A stretch of DNA of 64,000 bases, from NCBI GenBank assembly GCA_023252195.1, contig JAHEXI010000006.1, positions 186,001-250,000 of the forward strand, in the 5' to 3' direction. This document shows, piece by piece, positions 8,761-18,877 of this stretch. The translations under genes were made by a program, and so were the position numbers. The notes beneath the pieces are model-generated. The model was not told the DNA's origin. It saw nothing but the letters and a program-made list of their open reading frames with translations, and ran no database searches. Origin of the DNA: Pseudonocardiales bacterium (lineage in GTDB: Bacteria > Actinomycetota > Actinomycetes > Mycobacteriales > Pseudonocardiaceae). The stretch's first letter is position 1. Every line of letters begins with the position of its first letter.

Positions 8761-10731
8761 TCAGCCCAACTGCTGCGGGTCGAGCTGGATCCGCAGCGCG
8801 TGAGGTGTTTTGCGCGCGCTGCGCCCGGCCTGCAGCGCGGCCAACGCGCTGGCCAGCGCCGAGCCATCGGAGCGAGGAACGCGGATCAACAACCGTTCCC
8901 GTTCGCCCTCGGATTCCCCCGGAATAGGCACCGGACCGAGCAGGACGGCCTCCGGTGGCAGATCAAGTGACTCGCCGGCATCCGCCAGCGTGGCCGGCGC
9001 ACCATCCACTGCGGCCATCCGCGTCGCGGGCGGGAAACCCACCTCCGCGCGCGCCACCAGCTCGGCCGCGGCGTGCCCGGCCGGATCCCATCGGATCAGG
9101 GCCTGCACAGCAGCAAGCGATGCCTCCGCGACCACCACGACCCGGCCGCCGTCGGCTGCCGGCTGCACCATCGCCGCCGCGGCCATCCACCGCCGTAACG
9201 CCTCCTCTGCCGCGCGAAGATCGGGACGAGCCAGCAGCGCAGCGGCATCCAGCAACAACGCCGCCCCGTATCGGGCCAGTGGCTCCGCCCCCGGCGTGGC
9301 GATCACCAGCGACCGTCCCGGCGGGATGCCCTTCGGCACCTCTCCCCCGGCAGAGGTATACAGCGGCACCCCGGGAAAGGCGCGGCCGAGTTCTTCCGCG
9401 GTGCGGCGGGCCCCGATCACCATCGCTCGGAGCCGGCCGCCGCCGCAGGCCGGGCATCGGTAACCGGCCTCGATCGTGCCGCACCACCGGCAAGTGGCCG
9501 GACCGGCCGTGAGCAGCGCCAGCGGACCCGCGCAGCGCCGGCAGCGGGCCATGGCCCGGCACTGCTGGCAGGCCAGCGCGGGAACATAGCCGCGCCGTGG
9601 CACCTGCACGAGAACCGGTTGATCGCGGCCTAGCGCCGCGCGAGCCGCTTCGAAGGCCACTGCGGGCAGCCGGGCCGCGCGGGCCGCCGGGTCCCGGGCA
9701 AGCTGGCTGTCGTCCTCCCCGATCGCGGTGACCCGTGGCGCAGCGGCCCGCACCACATCGCGGGCGGCGACGATCTCGTGCGCCCATCCGGTCTCGATGG
9801 ACAGGTGCGTCTCGGCGGTCCGAGCATAGCCAGCCACCAGTAGCGCCCCGCCTTCCAGCACGGCGCGCTGACCGAGCACCAGCCGGCTGTGTGGGTAGGG
9901 GGCCCGCGGTTCGGCGTGCAGGTCGTCGCCGTCGTCCCAGAGCACCATCAGTCCCAGGTCCATGACCGGGGCGAAGGCCGCAGCCCGGGTACCGACCACG
10001 ATGCGCACCGCGCCCCGACGCACCGCCAGCCACCGGCGGTACCGCTTCGCCGGTCCCGCCTCGGCAGCAAGGGTGACCACCGCGTCAGGTCCGGCCAACG
10101 CCGACACCGCGGCGTGCACCCGCGCGGTGTCCCGGTGATCGGGGAGCACCAGCAACGCACCCCGGCCAGCGGCGGCGGCGGTGACGGCGGCCTCCGCGAG
10201 CCGGGCCGCCCAGTCCTCCCCCGGTACTGCCTGCCAGCAGGCGTGCGCCGCCCGACCCTGATGCACAGCGTCCAGGAACGCCCGCCCGCGGGGATAGCGT
10301 TCCCAGCCATCCGCCGCGGGCCGTGCTGGGCACGCGGCGAGACAAGCGGGCGGCTCAGCCTCGGTGCGGGCATGCCGCGGTGGCACCGCCAACCGCAACA
10401 CGTCGCTCATGGTGCCCGCGCACCGATCGGCTACCGCTCGGGCGAGTGCCGCGATCTGGGGACTCAGTGCTGGCTCGGCCGAGACGACTCGGTCGAGCCA
10501 GGCCAGCTCACCCTCGTGATCGGATCGCTCGACTCGAGCCAGCAGCCATCCATTCACCAACCGGCCGGCGAAGCGCACCCGGACCCGCACCCCGGGCACC
10601 GCCGTCTCGTCGAGCTCGGCCGGTACGAGATAGTCGAAGGGGCGGTCGAGATGAGCCAATGGAGTGTCTATGCAGACCCGGGCAACGGCTCGTGAGTGGC
10701 AAACAGTGTTATGGCACTGTTTGCCACTCAC
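8761..10731 (-). CDS. priA: PriA-type primosomal protein with degenerate helicase motifs
   Basis: This is a replication-restart protein homologue of about 656 residues. The 3' DNA-binding domain begins with TPLAHLDRPFDYLVP. The C-terminal half carries the zinc-binding cysteines of PriA (CQQCRAMARCRRC, CRWCGT, CPACGGG). The ATPase is clearly non-canonical. Where Walker A GxGKTE should be, the sequence reads GALLVLPDHRDTARV, and the DEEH Walker B is VLWDDGDDLHAE. This is the known actinobacterial situation, in which PriA is thought not to be an active helicase. The start is uncertain. The GTG at 10731 overlaps the coaBC stop as GTGA and is the last good start before the conserved region. It makes the first dozen codons fall inside a perfect 22-bp palindrome. 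Confidence 0.88.
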   Translation of the reverse strand: MSGKQCHNTVCHSRAVARVCIDTPLAHLDRPFDYLVPAELDETAVPGVRVRVRFAGRLVNGWLLARVERSDHEGELAWLDRVVSAEPALSPQIAALARAVADRCAGTMSDVLRLAVPPRHARTEAEPPACLAACPARPAADGWERYPRGRAFLDAVHQGRAAHACWQAVPGEDWAARLAEAAVTAAAAGRGALLVLPDHRDTARVHAAVSALAGPDAVVTLAAEAGPAKRYRRWLAVRRGAVRIVVGTRAAAFAPVMDLGLMVLWDDGDDLHAEPRAPYPHSRLVLGQRAVLEGGALLVAGYARTAETHLSIETGWAHEIVAARDVVRAAAPRVTAIGEDDSQLARDPAARAARLPAVAFEAARAALGRDQPVLVQVPRRGYVPALACQQCRAMARCRRCAGPLALLTAGPATCRWCGTIEAGYRCPACGGGRLRAMVIGARRTAEELGRAFPGVPLYTSAGGEVPKGIPPGRSLVIATPGAEPLARYGAALLLDAAALLARPDLRAAEEALRRWMAAAAMVQPAADGGRVVVVAEASLAAVQALIRWDPAGHAAAELVARAEVGFPPATRMAAVDGAPATLADAGESLDLPPEAVLLGPVPIPGESEGERERLLIRVPRSDGSALASALAALQAGRSARKTPHALRIQLDPQQLG

Positions 10732-10736
10732 GAGCC
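10687..10736. repeat. Perfect 22-bp-arm palindrome at the coaBC-priA junction
   Basis: Arms at 10687-10708 and 10715-10736 are exact reverse complements with a 6-base loop (TTATGG). The core reads GTGAGTGGCAAACAGTG. The element covers the coaBC stop and the presumed first codons of priA. It lacks a T-tract. It may be a terminator or attenuator, or a dispersed palindromic element that has supplied a new start for priA. Confidence 0.9.
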
Positions 10737-11978
10737 CGGCCCCAGCCGGGCGGAGACCGCATCCCACACGTACGAAGCCAGCAGGCTCTTCGGGCCTTCG
10801 GGTAGTTCGGTCTCCACACCATCGTCGCTGAGCAGCCAGCCGGTGTTGTGGTCGACCTCGAACGCACCGCCCCGCCCGACAGCGTTGACCACCAGCAGAT
10901 CGCAGCTCTTGCGGGCGAGTTTGACCCGACCATGGGTAAGCACATCGCCGTGGGAGTCGCCGGTCTCGGCTGCAAAGCCGACCACGACCTGCCCCTGCGG
11001 ACGACCTCGGACCAGCTCGACCAGGATGTCCGGGTTGACGACCAGCGACACCGGATCCGGGTCTGATCCGACTTTCTTGATCTTACTGGGACGCGGATCG
11101 GCCGGCCGGAAGTCAGCCACCGCAGCAGCCATCACGACCACCTCGGCCTGGGGCGCCGCCTTGAGCACCGCCTCCCGCATCTCACCTGCGCTAGAAACTC
11201 GGATGACCTCCACCCCGGCCGGGTCGAGCAGGTCAGCCGTGTGCGCCGCGATCAACGTCACCTGGGCGCCACGCTGCGCCGCAACCCGGGCCAGCGCATA
11301 CCCCTGCCGGCCGGAGGACCGGTTGCCGAGGTAACGCACCGGGTCGAGTGGTTCTTGAGTGCCGCCTGTGGAGATCACCACCTGCCGGCCGGCGAGATCC
11401 CGTGGCAGCGCGTCCGCGCGACGCAACAGCAAAGTGGCCAGCTCGACGATCTCGGCGGCCTCCGGCAGCCGACCGGCACCCGAGTCAGCGCCGGTGAGCC
11501 GTCCGGACGCGGGCTGCGCGACGACGGTTTTTCGGGAGCGCAGCACCTCGACGTTATGCACCGTGGCAGGGTGTTCCCACATTTCGGTGTGCATCGCGGG
11601 GACGAGCAGAATCGGGCAACGCGCGGTGAGCAGGGTGGCGCACAACAAATCGTCGGCCCGGCCATGAGCGGCCCGAGCGAGCAAATCCGCGGTCGCCGGG
11701 GCGACCAATACCAAATCGGCGGTCTGCCCCAGCCGCACATGGGGCACCTCCGGTACATCGTCGAAAACACCGTGGTGCACCGGCAGCCCGGACAGCGCCT
11801 CCCACGTAGCGCTGCCGACGAACCGCAGCGCAGCCTCGGTGGGGACGACCTGAACCCGATGCCCCGCCTCGGTAAGTCGGCGGAGCACCTCGCATACCTT
11901 GTAGGCGGCGATGCCGCCCCCAACGCCGAGCACGATCCGCCGGGGTGGGTCCGGCCGGACGGGCCCGGCTTGGGTCAC
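10728..11978 (-). CDS. coaBC: Phosphopantothenoylcysteine decarboxylase / phosphopantothenate-cysteine ligase
   Basis: This bifunctional enzyme makes 4'-phosphopantetheine precursors for coenzyme A. The CoaC flavoprotein half starts [13 protein letters not shown] and contains the catalytic His in [23 protein letters not shown] and the PAMHTEMW motif. The CoaB half begins near [24 protein letters not shown] and has the Lys-containing [15 protein letters not shown] segment. At 416 residues it is full length. Its start overlaps the rpoZ stop by 4 bases and its stop overlaps the probable priA start, so rpoZ, coaBC and priA are translationally coupled. Confidence 0.95.
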   Translation of the reverse strand: MTQAGPVRPDPPRRIVLGVGGGIAAYKVCEVLRRLTEAGHRVQVVPTEAALRFVGSATWEALSGLPVHHGVFDDVPEVPHVRLGQTADLVLVAPATADLLARAAHGRADDLLCATLLTARCPILLVPAMHTEMWEHPATVHNVEVLRSRKTVVAQPASGRLTGADSGAGRLPEAAEIVELATLLLRRADALPRDLAGRQVVISTGGTQEPLDPVRYLGNRSSGRQGYALARVAAQRGAQVTLIAAHTADLLDPAGVEVIRVSSAGEMREAVLKAAPQAEVVVMAAAVADFRPADPRPSKIKKVGSDPDPVSLVVNPDILVELVRGRPQGQVVVGFAAETGDSHGDVLTHGRVKLARKSCDLLVVNAVGRGGAFEVDHNTGWLLSDDGVETELPEGPKSLLASYVWDAVSARLGPGS

Positions 11979-12265
11979 TGGCCCTCGGTGTGCTCGAGTA
12001 GTCCGGCGTGGATTTCGCGCAGCGCGATCGACAGTGGCTTTTCCCGTGGCCCTGGCTCGACCAGCGGTCCGACGTACTCCAGCAGACCCTCCCCGAGCTG
12101 GGCGTAGTAGTCGTTGATCTGACGAGCCCGTTTAGCCCCGAAGATTACCAAGGCGTACTTCGAGCTGACCCTGCTCAGCAGATCATCGATGGGGGGGTTG
12201 GTGATGCCCTCAGGGGCATTGCCCAAAGACGCGCCCTGCGTGCTCAGTTCGGTGGGGATGCTCAC
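11975..12265 (-). CDS. rpoZ: RNA polymerase omega subunit
   Basis: The omega subunit helps assemble RNA polymerase by chaperoning beta-prime. The 96-residue protein has the family core [20 protein letters not shown] followed by [12 protein letters not shown] and [17 protein letters not shown], as in mycobacterial and streptomycete omega. It stands between gmk (27 bases upstream) and coaBC (4-base overlap), the conserved actinobacterial arrangement. Confidence 0.95.
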   Translation of the reverse strand: MSIPTELSTQGASLGNAPEGITNPPIDDLLSRVSSKYALVIFGAKRARQINDYYAQLGEGLLEYVGPLVEPGPREKPLSIALREIHAGLLEHTEGQ

Positions 12266-12292
12266 TCAATTGTCTCCAGATGCCTTGAAACG

Positions 12293-12931
12293 TCACAATG
12301 ATCGAGCCGGAGGTGTCCGGTCGCCCGTCCCGCCCATCAAGTTTATCAACTCCTGCGCGGCGCGCTGCACGTCGTCGTTGACCACCGTGGCATCGAACTC
12401 TCCCACCGCGTCGAGCTCCGCACGCGCCACCCGCAATCGGCAGTCGCGTGCCGCGGAATCTTCCGTGCCGCGGTCGAACAACCGGCCGTGCAGGACTTCC
12501 CAGGACGGCGGCACGAGCATCACCAGCAGTGCGTCGGGCATGGCGGCCCGGACCTGCCGGGCGCCCTGTACTTCGATCTCCAGCAAGGTCGACCGCCCGA
12601 CGGACAGTGCCTCACGTAGCGGCCCGACAGGAGTGCCGTAGAAGTTGCCGGCGTACTCGGCGTACTCCAGAAATTCGCCGCGCTCGATCATGCGGGCGAA
12701 GGTGGCGCGATCCACGTAGTGGTAATGCTCGTCGTGCCGTTCCTCGATACGGGGCGCGCGCGTGGTCACCGAGACGCTGACGAATAGCTGCGACCAGCGC
12801 CGCACTACCTCGGCAACCACGCTGGACTTACCGACCCCAGAGGGGCCTGAGACGACGGTAAGCCGGGGCCGGATAACCGCACTGGGCCCCGGCTCACGCA
12901 CCGTCACAGTATGGTCACTGTGGCTGACCAC
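12293..12931 (-). CDS. gmk: Guanylate kinase
   Basis: Gmk phosphorylates GMP to GDP, required for nucleotide and (p)ppGpp pools. The P-loop is VVSGPSGVGKSSVV. GMP-binding motifs include SVTTRAPR and YAGNFYGTPVGPL, and the lid region holds DCRLRVARAELD. The frame remains open upstream into mihF. The GTG at 12931, 46 bases past the mihF stop, gives 212 residues and is used here, but GTG codons at 12907 and 12901 are also possible because no strong ribosome binding site is visible. It is followed by rpoZ and preceded by mihF, the normal order. Confidence 0.93.
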   Translation of the reverse strand: MVSHSDHTVTVREPGPSAVIRPRLTVVSGPSGVGKSSVVAEVVRRWSQLFVSVSVTTRAPRIEERHDEHYHYVDRATFARMIERGEFLEYAEYAGNFYGTPVGPLREALSVGRSTLLEIEVQGARQVRAAMPDALLVMLVPPSWEVLHGRLFDRGTEDSAARDCRLRVARAELDAVGEFDATVVNDDVQRAAQELINLMGGTGDRTPPARSL

Positions 12932-12977
12932 CCTGAGAGAACGATCGGTGATTACTCTCGTAACTATTCTGGGGCGG

Positions 12978-13295
12978 CTATTCGGTGCCGAACTCGCTGA
13001 GTAGCGCCTTGCGCTGACGGTCGCCAAGCCCGCGCAACCGCCGGCTAGTGGCGATTTCCAGCCGCTCCATGATTTGCTGCGCACGAACCTTGCCCACCCC
13101 GGGCAAGGCTTCGAGCAAAGCCGAGACCTTCATTTTGCCCAGGATGTCGTCACTGTCGGACTTGGCCAGGACTTCTTGAAGGTTGGTCCCGCCGCGCTTG
13201 AGGCGCTCCTTGAGCTCGGCTCTGGCACGTCGGGCGGCGGCCGCCTTCTCCAATGCAGCGGCCCGCTGCTCCTCGGTCAGCTGGGGAAGGGCCAC
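12978..13295 (-). CDS. mihF: Actinobacterial integration host factor
   Basis: This essential nucleoid-associated DNA-binding protein is specific to actinobacteria and unrelated to proteobacterial IHF. The 105-residue protein begins MALPQLTEEQRAAALEKA. It has a basic helical N-terminus (RARAELKERLKRGG) and a helix-two-turn-helix DNA-binding core LPGVGKVRAQQIMERLEI. It ends in GDRQRKALLSEFG. Length and sequence are typical of mycobacterial and Streptomyces mIHF. gmk follows on the same strand. Confidence 0.95.
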   Translation of the reverse strand: MALPQLTEEQRAAALEKAAAARRARAELKERLKRGGTNLQEVLAKSDSDDILGKMKVSALLEALPGVGKVRAQQIMERLEIATSRRLRGLGDRQRKALLSEFGTE

Positions 13296-13372
13296 GGTCT
13301 CCTCCGTCGATTGCTAATGCTAAGGGATAATCTGGATAGTGCGGCGACCGTATCCCCCACGCGACCAGCCGC

Positions 13373-14278
13373 TTAACCCGGGGTGCCACCGCCGCGCTGT
13401 CCGGCCAGTGGACGGAGCACGGCGCCAGCCTGGTCGGCGATTCGTCGAGCGGCGTGTCGTAGTGAGACCGGGTGTGGCCCATGGCGCAGCAGGTCACGTG
13501 ATGTCGTTGGCACGACGTGGCGGATGGCCACCCCGAAGATCTCCGGCAAGGCGGCCAGGCAGGCGCCCTGCGCGCCTATCCCGGGCGCCAGTATCGGGCC
13601 GTTGAGCGCGTCGAGCCGCAGGACCCCGAGTGGTGCGGTAGCACCCACCACCACACCGATGTCGCCGCCGGGACGCCGGCCGGTGTTGCGGGCGGCGACG
13701 GCATCGACGACGGACTGTGCGACGGTGGCTCCGGTACCGGTGACCGCGGCCTGCACGTCGCCGCCCTCGGGGTTGGAGGTCAGTGCCAGCACGAACACTC
13801 CGCGCCCGGTCCGACCGGCCAGCTCGAACGCCGGATCCAGCGCGCCGATACCAAGGTAGGGCGAGACGGTGATCGCGTCGGCCGCCAGTGGCGCGTCGTC
13901 GCTGAGGTAGGCGGCGGCATACCCGGCCATGGTGGTGCCGATGTCACCGCGCTTGACGTCGAGCAACACCAGCGCACCGGCATCCCGGGCGGCCAGCAGC
14001 ACCCGCTCCAACACTTCGATGCCCCGTGCCCCGTGCCGTTCGAAAAACGCCGACTGCGGCTTGACCAGGGCCAGCTCCGGCGCTAGTGCCTCGACCGCGC
14101 CCAGCGCGAACCTCTCAAGCCCCGCCACGTCGTCACCCAACCCCCACTCCTGCAGCAACCCCGGATGCGGATCAATCCCCCCGCACAACGGTCCCCGAGC
14201 TGCCACCGCCGCGCTCAACCGTGCACCGAACCCGCATTCGGTGGGCTTTCCGGGGGGCTGAGCGTTGTTATTCGGCAC
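13373..14278 (-). CDS. pyrF: Orotidine 5'-phosphate decarboxylase
   Basis: PyrF performs the last step of UMP synthesis. This is the actinobacterial type 2 OMP decarboxylase, 301 residues, with [10 protein letters not shown] near the start. The catalytic Lys/Asp cluster is [17 protein letters not shown], and AITVSPYLG and LAPGIGAQG also occur. The start at 14278 overlaps the end of carB by 11 bases, indicating coupling. The first 20 or so residues ([15 protein letters not shown]) are unusual, and part of them is encoded by one arm of an inverted repeat spanning the junction. Downstream comes a 77-base gap and then mihF. Confidence 0.93.
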   Translation of the reverse strand: MPNNNAQPPGKPTECGFGARLSAAVAARGPLCGGIDPHPGLLQEWGLGDDVAGLERFALGAVEALAPELALVKPQSAFFERHGARGIEVLERVLLAARDAGALVLLDVKRGDIGTTMAGYAAAYLSDDAPLAADAITVSPYLGIGALDPAFELAGRTGRGVFVLALTSNPEGGDVQAAVTGTGATVAQSVVDAVAARNTGRRPGGDIGVVVGATAPLGVLRLDALNGPILAPGIGAQGACLAALPEIFGVAIRHVVPTTSRDLLRHGPHPVSLRHAARRIADQAGAVLRPLAGQRGGGTPG

Positions 14279-14311
14279 TGGAAAACCCCGCGGAGCCCGC
14301 TGAATGCGGGT
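14230..14311. repeat. Imperfect 18-bp inverted repeat across the carB-pyrF junction
   Basis: The arm at 14230-14247 and the arm at 14294-14311 are reverse complements at 16 of 18 positions (core ACCCGCATTC), separated by 46 bases. One arm lies in the first codons of pyrF and the other in the last codons of carB. It may be an RNA hairpin affecting pyrF translation or a repeat insertion. Confidence 0.7.
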
Positions 14312-17300
14312 GGGCCGGGGCGGCGCGGAGGGCGGCGCGGAGGGCGGCGTGCAGGGACTGGAGGGGGCGGACGGTGATGTCGCCGCGGATGAGGGCTTCG
14401 ATGCCTTGGACGGCTGCCGCGGCGCCCTGCATCGTGGTGATGCACGGGATGGATCGAGATACCGCGGCGGTGCGGATCTCGTAACCGTCCACCCGGGGGC
14501 CAGGGTTGCCGTACGGGGTGTTGATGATCATATCGACTTGCCCCGCGTTGATCAGGTCAACGATATTGTCCGGTCCTTCGAAGTGCTTGCGCACGACGAT
14601 GCAGGGGATGCCATTGCGGCGTAGCGTGTTCGCGGTTCCCCGGGTGGCGAGGACCTCAAAACCGAGATCAGCCAGCCGTGCCGCCGGGAACACCATGGCC
14701 CGCTTGTCCCGGTTGGCAACCGACACGAACACCCGGCCCGACGTCGGCAGCGAGCCGTAAGCCGCGGCCTGCGACTTCGCAAAGGCCTGGCCGAACGCGA
14801 CGTCGATGCCCATGACCTCGCCGGTGGACTTCATCTCCGGCCCGAGCAGCGAGTCCACCCCCTGGCCCTCCGGGGTGCGGAACCGGTGAAAGGGGAGCAC
14901 GGCCTCCTTGACCGCCACCGGCGCATCGGCCGGCAGGTCGCCACCGTCGCCATGCGCAATGAGCAGACCCTCAGCGCGCAGTTGCGCGATGGTGGCGCCG
15001 AGCATGATCCGGGCTGCGGCCTTGGCCAGCGGCACCGCGGTCGCCTTGGAGACGAACGGCGCCGTGCGGCTGGCTCGCGGGTTGGCCTCCAGCACGTAGA
15101 GCACGTCATCTTTCAGCGCGTACTGCACGTTGAGCAGCCCGAGGACGCCGATCTCGCGGGCGATCGCCTCGGTCGAGGTTCGCACCGCAGCCAGGTCGGA
15201 CTCCCCCAGCGTGATCGGTGGCAACGCGCAGGCGGAGTCCCCGGAGTGCACCCCAGCCTCCTCGATATGTTCCATGATCCCGCCGAGATACACCTCGGCG
15301 CCGTCGCACAGCGCGTCGACGTCGATCTCGATGGCGTCATCGAGGAAGCGGTCTACCAAGACCGGGTGCTCGGGAGTGACTTCGGTGGCCCTGGCGATGT
15401 AACCAGCGAGGGTCTGCTCGTCGTAGACGATCTCCATGCCGCGTCCGCCGAGCACGTAGGAGGGGCGGACCAGCACCGGGTAGCCGATCTCGTCGGCGAT
15501 CTTGCGGGCCTCCGCGAACGACGTGGCGGTGCCGAAGGCCGGGGCCGGCAACCCGGCACGCTCCAGCACCGCGCCGAACGATCCACGATCCTCGGCGAGG
15601 TGAATCGCCGCCGGCGACGTACCGACCACCGGGACACCCGCGTCGGCAAGCCGCTGCGCGAGACCTAGCGGGGTCTGCCCACCCAGCTGCACAATCACCC
15701 CCGCCACCGTGCCCGAGATCCGCTCGGCGTGCACCACCTCCATGACATCTTCGAAGGTCAGCGGCTCGAAGTAGAGCCGGTCTGCGGTGTCGTAGTCGGT
15801 GGACACGGTCTCCGGATTACAGTTGATCATCACCGTCTCGTAGCCGCGACCCTCGTTATCAGGGGCGGCGCGCAGTGCCATCGCGGCGTGCACGCACGAG
15901 TAGTCGAACTCGATGCCCTGGCCGATCCGGTTCGGCCCGGAACCCAAGATGATCACCTTGGGTCGTTCCCGCTGCTCGCTGACCTCGGTCTCGGCCCCGG
16001 GGTCACTCTCGTAGGCTGAGTAGTGGTACGGGGTGCGAGCCGCGAACTCGGCGGCACAGGTGTCCACGGTCTTGTAAACGGGCCGCACGCCCAGCCGGTG
16101 GCGCAGCGCGGCGACCTGCGGCTCGGTGAGCTCGGCGCGCACGGCAGCGAGCTGCCGGTCGGAGATGCCGGCGCGCTTGGCGCGGCGCAGCAGCGGCTCG
16201 TCCAGTTCCCGGGCGGCCACGAGTTCCGCCCGCAACTCCACCAGACCGGCGATCTGGTCGATGAACCACGGATCGATCCCCGAAGCCGCTGCGACCTGAG
16301 CAACCGTCGCGCCCAGCCGAAGCGCCCGCTCGGCGGCGTAGAGCCGCCCGTCATGGGGAACGCGCAGCGCTGCCAGCTCCGAGTCCACGGTGGCGTCGGG
16401 CGGATCGGGCCTGGTCCAGAAGCCGGCCGCGGAAGTCTCCATCGAGCGCAGCGCCTTGCCCAGCGCCTCGGGGAACGAGCGACCCAGCGCCATCCCCTCC
16501 CCCACCGACTTCATCGTGGTGGTCAGCGTGGGGTCCGCACCGGGGAACTTCTCGAACGCGAACCGCGGCACCTTGACCACCACATAGTCCAGGGTGGGCT
16601 CGAAGCTGACCGGGGTCTCACCGGTGATGTCGTTGGTGATCTCATCCAGGGTGTAGCCGATCGCTAGTTTCGCCGCGATCTTGGCGATGGGGAAGCCGGT
16701 TGCCTTCGACGCCAACGCGGACGAGCGAGACACTCGAGGGTTCATCTCGATCACGACTAGGCGGCCGGTGCTGGGATGCACCGCGAACTGGATGTTGCAG
16801 CCGCCGGTGTCCACCCCGACCTCGCGAAGCACCGCGATAGCGACGTCCCGCATGTGCTGATACTCGCGGTCGGTGAGCGTCATCGCCGGGGCGACAGTGA
16901 CCGAGTCCCCAGTGTGCACGCCCATCGGGTCGATATTCTCGATCGAACACACCACCACCACGTTGTCGCGATGGTCGCGCATCAGCTCGAGCTCGTATTC
17001 CTTCCAGCCCAGCACGCTCTCCTCGATGAGCACCTGATGCACCGGGCTTTCGGCCAGACCCGCAGTACCAAGCCGTTCCAGCTCGGCTGGGGTGTGCGCC
17101 ATCCCGGAGCCGAGCCCCCCCATGGTGTACGACGGCCGGATCACCACTGGCAGGCCGAGCTCACCGGCGGCCTCGCGGATCTGCTCCAGCGAGCCGCAGA
17201 CGGCGCTGCGGGGCACTTCGGCGCCCACCGCGTGCACCACGTCCTTGAACTTCAACCGGTCCTCACCGCGCTGGATGGCCTTGATGTCGGCGCCGATCAA

Positions 17301-17657
17301 CTCCACGCCGTAACGCGCCAGCACCCCACGCTCGTGCAGGGCCACGGCGGTGTTCAGCGCGGTCTGCCCGCCCAGGGTGGCCAGCAAGGCTGTTACAGGG
17401 AACCCGGCAGTCTGCTCGGCGGCGATCACCTTCTCGACGAACTCCGGGGTGATCGGCTCGATGTAGGTCGCATCGGCGAACTCTGGGTCAGTCATGATCG
17501 TCGCTGGGTTTGAGTTCACCAGGCTGACCCGCAACCCCTCCTCCCGCAACACCCGGCAAGCTTGGGTACCCGAGTAGTCGAACTCACACCCCTGCCCGAT
17601 CACAATCGGCCCAGACCCCACCACCAATACGTGCGAGATATCAGCCCGCCTGCCCAC
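14268..17657 (-). CDS. carB: Carbamoyl-phosphate synthase large subunit
   Basis: CarB makes carbamoyl phosphate from bicarbonate, ATP and CarA-derived ammonia, feeding pyrimidine and arginine synthesis. The 1129-residue protein has the duplicated synthetase architecture. The first ATP-grasp half starts [19 protein letters not shown] and has [13 protein letters not shown]. The second half starts [19 protein letters not shown] and has [14 protein letters not shown]. The C-terminal allosteric MGS-like domain follows ([24 protein letters not shown]). The C-terminal tail is Ala/Arg-rich, encoded partly by short GC-rich tandem repeats near 14325-14350, and runs into the pyrF start. The start follows carA by a 1-base overlap. 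Confidence 0.97.
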   Translation of the reverse strand: MGRRADISHVLVVGSGPIVIGQGCEFDYSGTQACRVLREEGLRVSLVNSNPATIMTDPEFADATYIEPITPEFVEKVIAAEQTAGFPVTALLATLGGQTALNTAVALHERGVLARYGVELIGADIKAIQRGEDRLKFKDVVHAVGAEVPRSAVCGSLEQIREAAGELGLPVVIRPSYTMGGLGSGMAHTPAELERLGTAGLAESPVHQVLIEESVLGWKEYELELMRDHRDNVVVVCSIENIDPMGVHTGDSVTVAPAMTLTDREYQHMRDVAIAVLREVGVDTGGCNIQFAVHPSTGRLVVIEMNPRVSRSSALASKATGFPIAKIAAKLAIGYTLDEITNDITGETPVSFEPTLDYVVVKVPRFAFEKFPGADPTLTTTMKSVGEGMALGRSFPEALGKALRSMETSAAGFWTRPDPPDATVDSELAALRVPHDGRLYAAERALRLGATVAQVAAASGIDPWFIDQIAGLVELRAELVAARELDEPLLRRAKRAGISDRQLAAVRAELTEPQVAALRHRLGVRPVYKTVDTCAAEFAARTPYHYSAYESDPGAETEVSEQRERPKVIILGSGPNRIGQGIEFDYSCVHAAMALRAAPDNEGRGYETVMINCNPETVSTDYDTADRLYFEPLTFEDVMEVVHAERISGTVAGVIVQLGGQTPLGLAQRLADAGVPVVGTSPAAIHLAEDRGSFGAVLERAGLPAPAFGTATSFAEARKIADEIGYPVLVRPSYVLGGRGMEIVYDEQTLAGYIARATEVTPEHPVLVDRFLDDAIEIDVDALCDGAEVYLGGIMEHIEEAGVHSGDSACALPPITLGESDLAAVRTSTEAIAREIGVLGLLNVQYALKDDVLYVLEANPRASRTAPFVSKATAVPLAKAAARIMLGATIAQLRAEGLLIAHGDGGDLPADAPVAVKEAVLPFHRFRTPEGQGVDSLLGPEMKSTGEVMGIDVAFGQAFAKSQAAAYGSLPTSGRVFVSVANRDKRAMVFPAARLADLGFEVLATRGTANTLRRNGIPCIVVRKHFEGPDNIVDLINAGQVDMIINTPYGNPGPRVDGYEIRTAAVSRSIPCITTMQGAAAAVQGIEALIRGDITVRPLQSLHAALRAALRAAPAHPHSAGSAGFSSAE

Positions 17658-18877
17658 TAGTTTCCCCCTCTAGCGCCATTCGGAGCCGAATCGTCGTTTT
17701 CGACCCTCGCGGGACCGCCATTCGGAGCCGAATGGCGGTCGGGGTGGGCCATGAGCTGGTAGAAGCGGTCGAAGAGATATGCGGCGTCGTGTGGGCCGGC
17801 GGCTGCTTCGGGGTGGTACTGGACGCTGAAGGCTGGAATCTCTAGGCAGGTGAGACCTTCTACGGTGTTGTCGTTGGGACAGAAGTGGCTGACTACCGCG
17901 GTGCCGAAGTCGGAGTCGAAGCGTTCGCCGGGCTCACCGACAACAGCGAAACCGTGGTTCTGCGAGGTGATCGCCACCCGCCCGGTGGCGTGCTCGACAA
18001 CCGGGACGTTGATCCCGCGGTGCCCGTAGCGCATCTTGTAGGTACCCCGACCCAGGGCCCGGCCGAGGATCTGGTTGCCGAAGCAGATCCCGAACAGCGG
18101 CACGCGCCGTGCTAGCACTTCGCGGGTCAGCGCGACCGCGTGGTGCGCGGTGGCCGGATCGCCCGGCCCGTTGGACAGGAACACGCCGTCGGGAGACAGC
18201 TCCAACACCTGCTCCAGGGTGGCCGTGGCCGGTAGGACATGCGTCTCGATCCCTAGCGCAGCCATCATCCGCGGCGTGTTGAACTTGATCCCCAAGTCCA
18301 GCGCCACCACGCGGAACCGCCGCTGCGCAACCCCGCGGGTGGCGGGGACGGTGTAGGGGTTGCTGGTGGTGACTTCGCCGACGAGGTCGGCGCCGGCCAT
18401 CGGGGGGCTAGCCAGCACCCGCGCCAGCAGCTGGGTCGGGTCGGCCAGGGCGTCACCGGAGAAGATGCCGGCTCGCATCGAGCCGTGCTCGCGAAGCCGG
18501 CGGGTCAGGGCTCGGGTGTCCACCCCGGAGATCCCCACGACGCTTTGGGCCGAGAGCTCTTCGCCCAGCGGCCGCAGGGAGCGCCAGTTGGACGGTAGCC
18601 GGGCCGGATCGCGCACCACGTAGCCCGCGACCCAGATCCGGTGCGACTCGTCGTCCTCGTCGTTCCAGCCGGTATTGCCGATGTGCGGCGCGGTCTGCAC
18701 CACGATCTGCCGGCGGTAGGACGGGTCGGTGAGGGTCTCCTGGTAACCGGTCATGCCGGTGGCGAACACTGCCTCACCCAGCGTCTGGCCCACCGCGCCG
18801 TAGGTTTCGCCGCGCACGATGGCGCCGTCCTCCAGCACCAGCAGCGCCAGCCCGCGCGCCGTTGTTTTGGTCAACAC
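17657..18877 (-). CDS. carA: Carbamoyl-phosphate synthase small subunit
   Basis: CarA is the glutamine amidotransferase that supplies ammonia to CarB. The 406-residue protein has the N-terminal CPSase small domain ([30 protein letters not shown]). The class I glutamine amidotransferase domain has nucleophile Cys in [18 protein letters not shown], and SQNHGFAV and the catalytic His in VQYHPEA. After the normal end at FDRFYQLM there is a low-complexity extension, [20 protein letters not shown] and on, encoded by two copies of a dispersed palindrome. The GTG start at 18877 overlaps the pyrC stop. Confidence 0.96.
   Translation of the reverse strand: MLTKTTARGLALLVLEDGAIVRGETYGAVGQTLGEAVFATGMTGYQETLTDPSYRRQIVVQTAPHIGNTGWNDEDDESHRIWVAGYVVRDPARLPSNWRSLRPLGEELSAQSVVGISGVDTRALTRRLREHGSMRAGIFSGDALADPTQLLARVLASPPMAGADLVGEVTTSNPYTVPATRGVAQRRFRVVALDLGIKFNTPRMMAALGIETHVLPATATLEQVLELSPDGVFLSNGPGDPATAHHAVALTREVLARRVPLFGICFGNQILGRALGRGTYKMRYGHRGINVPVVEHATGRVAITSQNHGFAVVGEPGERFDSDFGTAVVSHFCPNDNTVEGLTCLEIPAFSVQYHPEAAAGPHDAAYLFDRFYQLMAHPDRHSAPNGGPARVENDDSAPNGARGGN
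17678..17740. repeat. Composite palindrome pair (ATTCGG-AG-CCGAAT family), copy A
   Basis: Two palindromes share the core ATTCGG-AG-CCGAAT. The first at 17678-17691 has 6-bp arms; the second at 17713-17740 has perfect 13-bp arms (GACCGCCATTCGG) around the AG loop. They are 21 bases apart. A very similar pair lies at 57861-57924. Here both palindromes fall inside the 3' end of carA and encode its unusual tail. Confidence 0.9.

Noticed and set aside
9889-10695. Plus-strand open frame opposite priA
   Set aside because: Shadow frame opposite conserved PriA sequence; composition not protein-like.
8761-10731. priA as a pseudogene because Walker motifs are missing
   Set aside because: The frame is intact and full length, the zinc cysteines are kept, and loss of the ATPase motifs is general in actinobacterial PriA.
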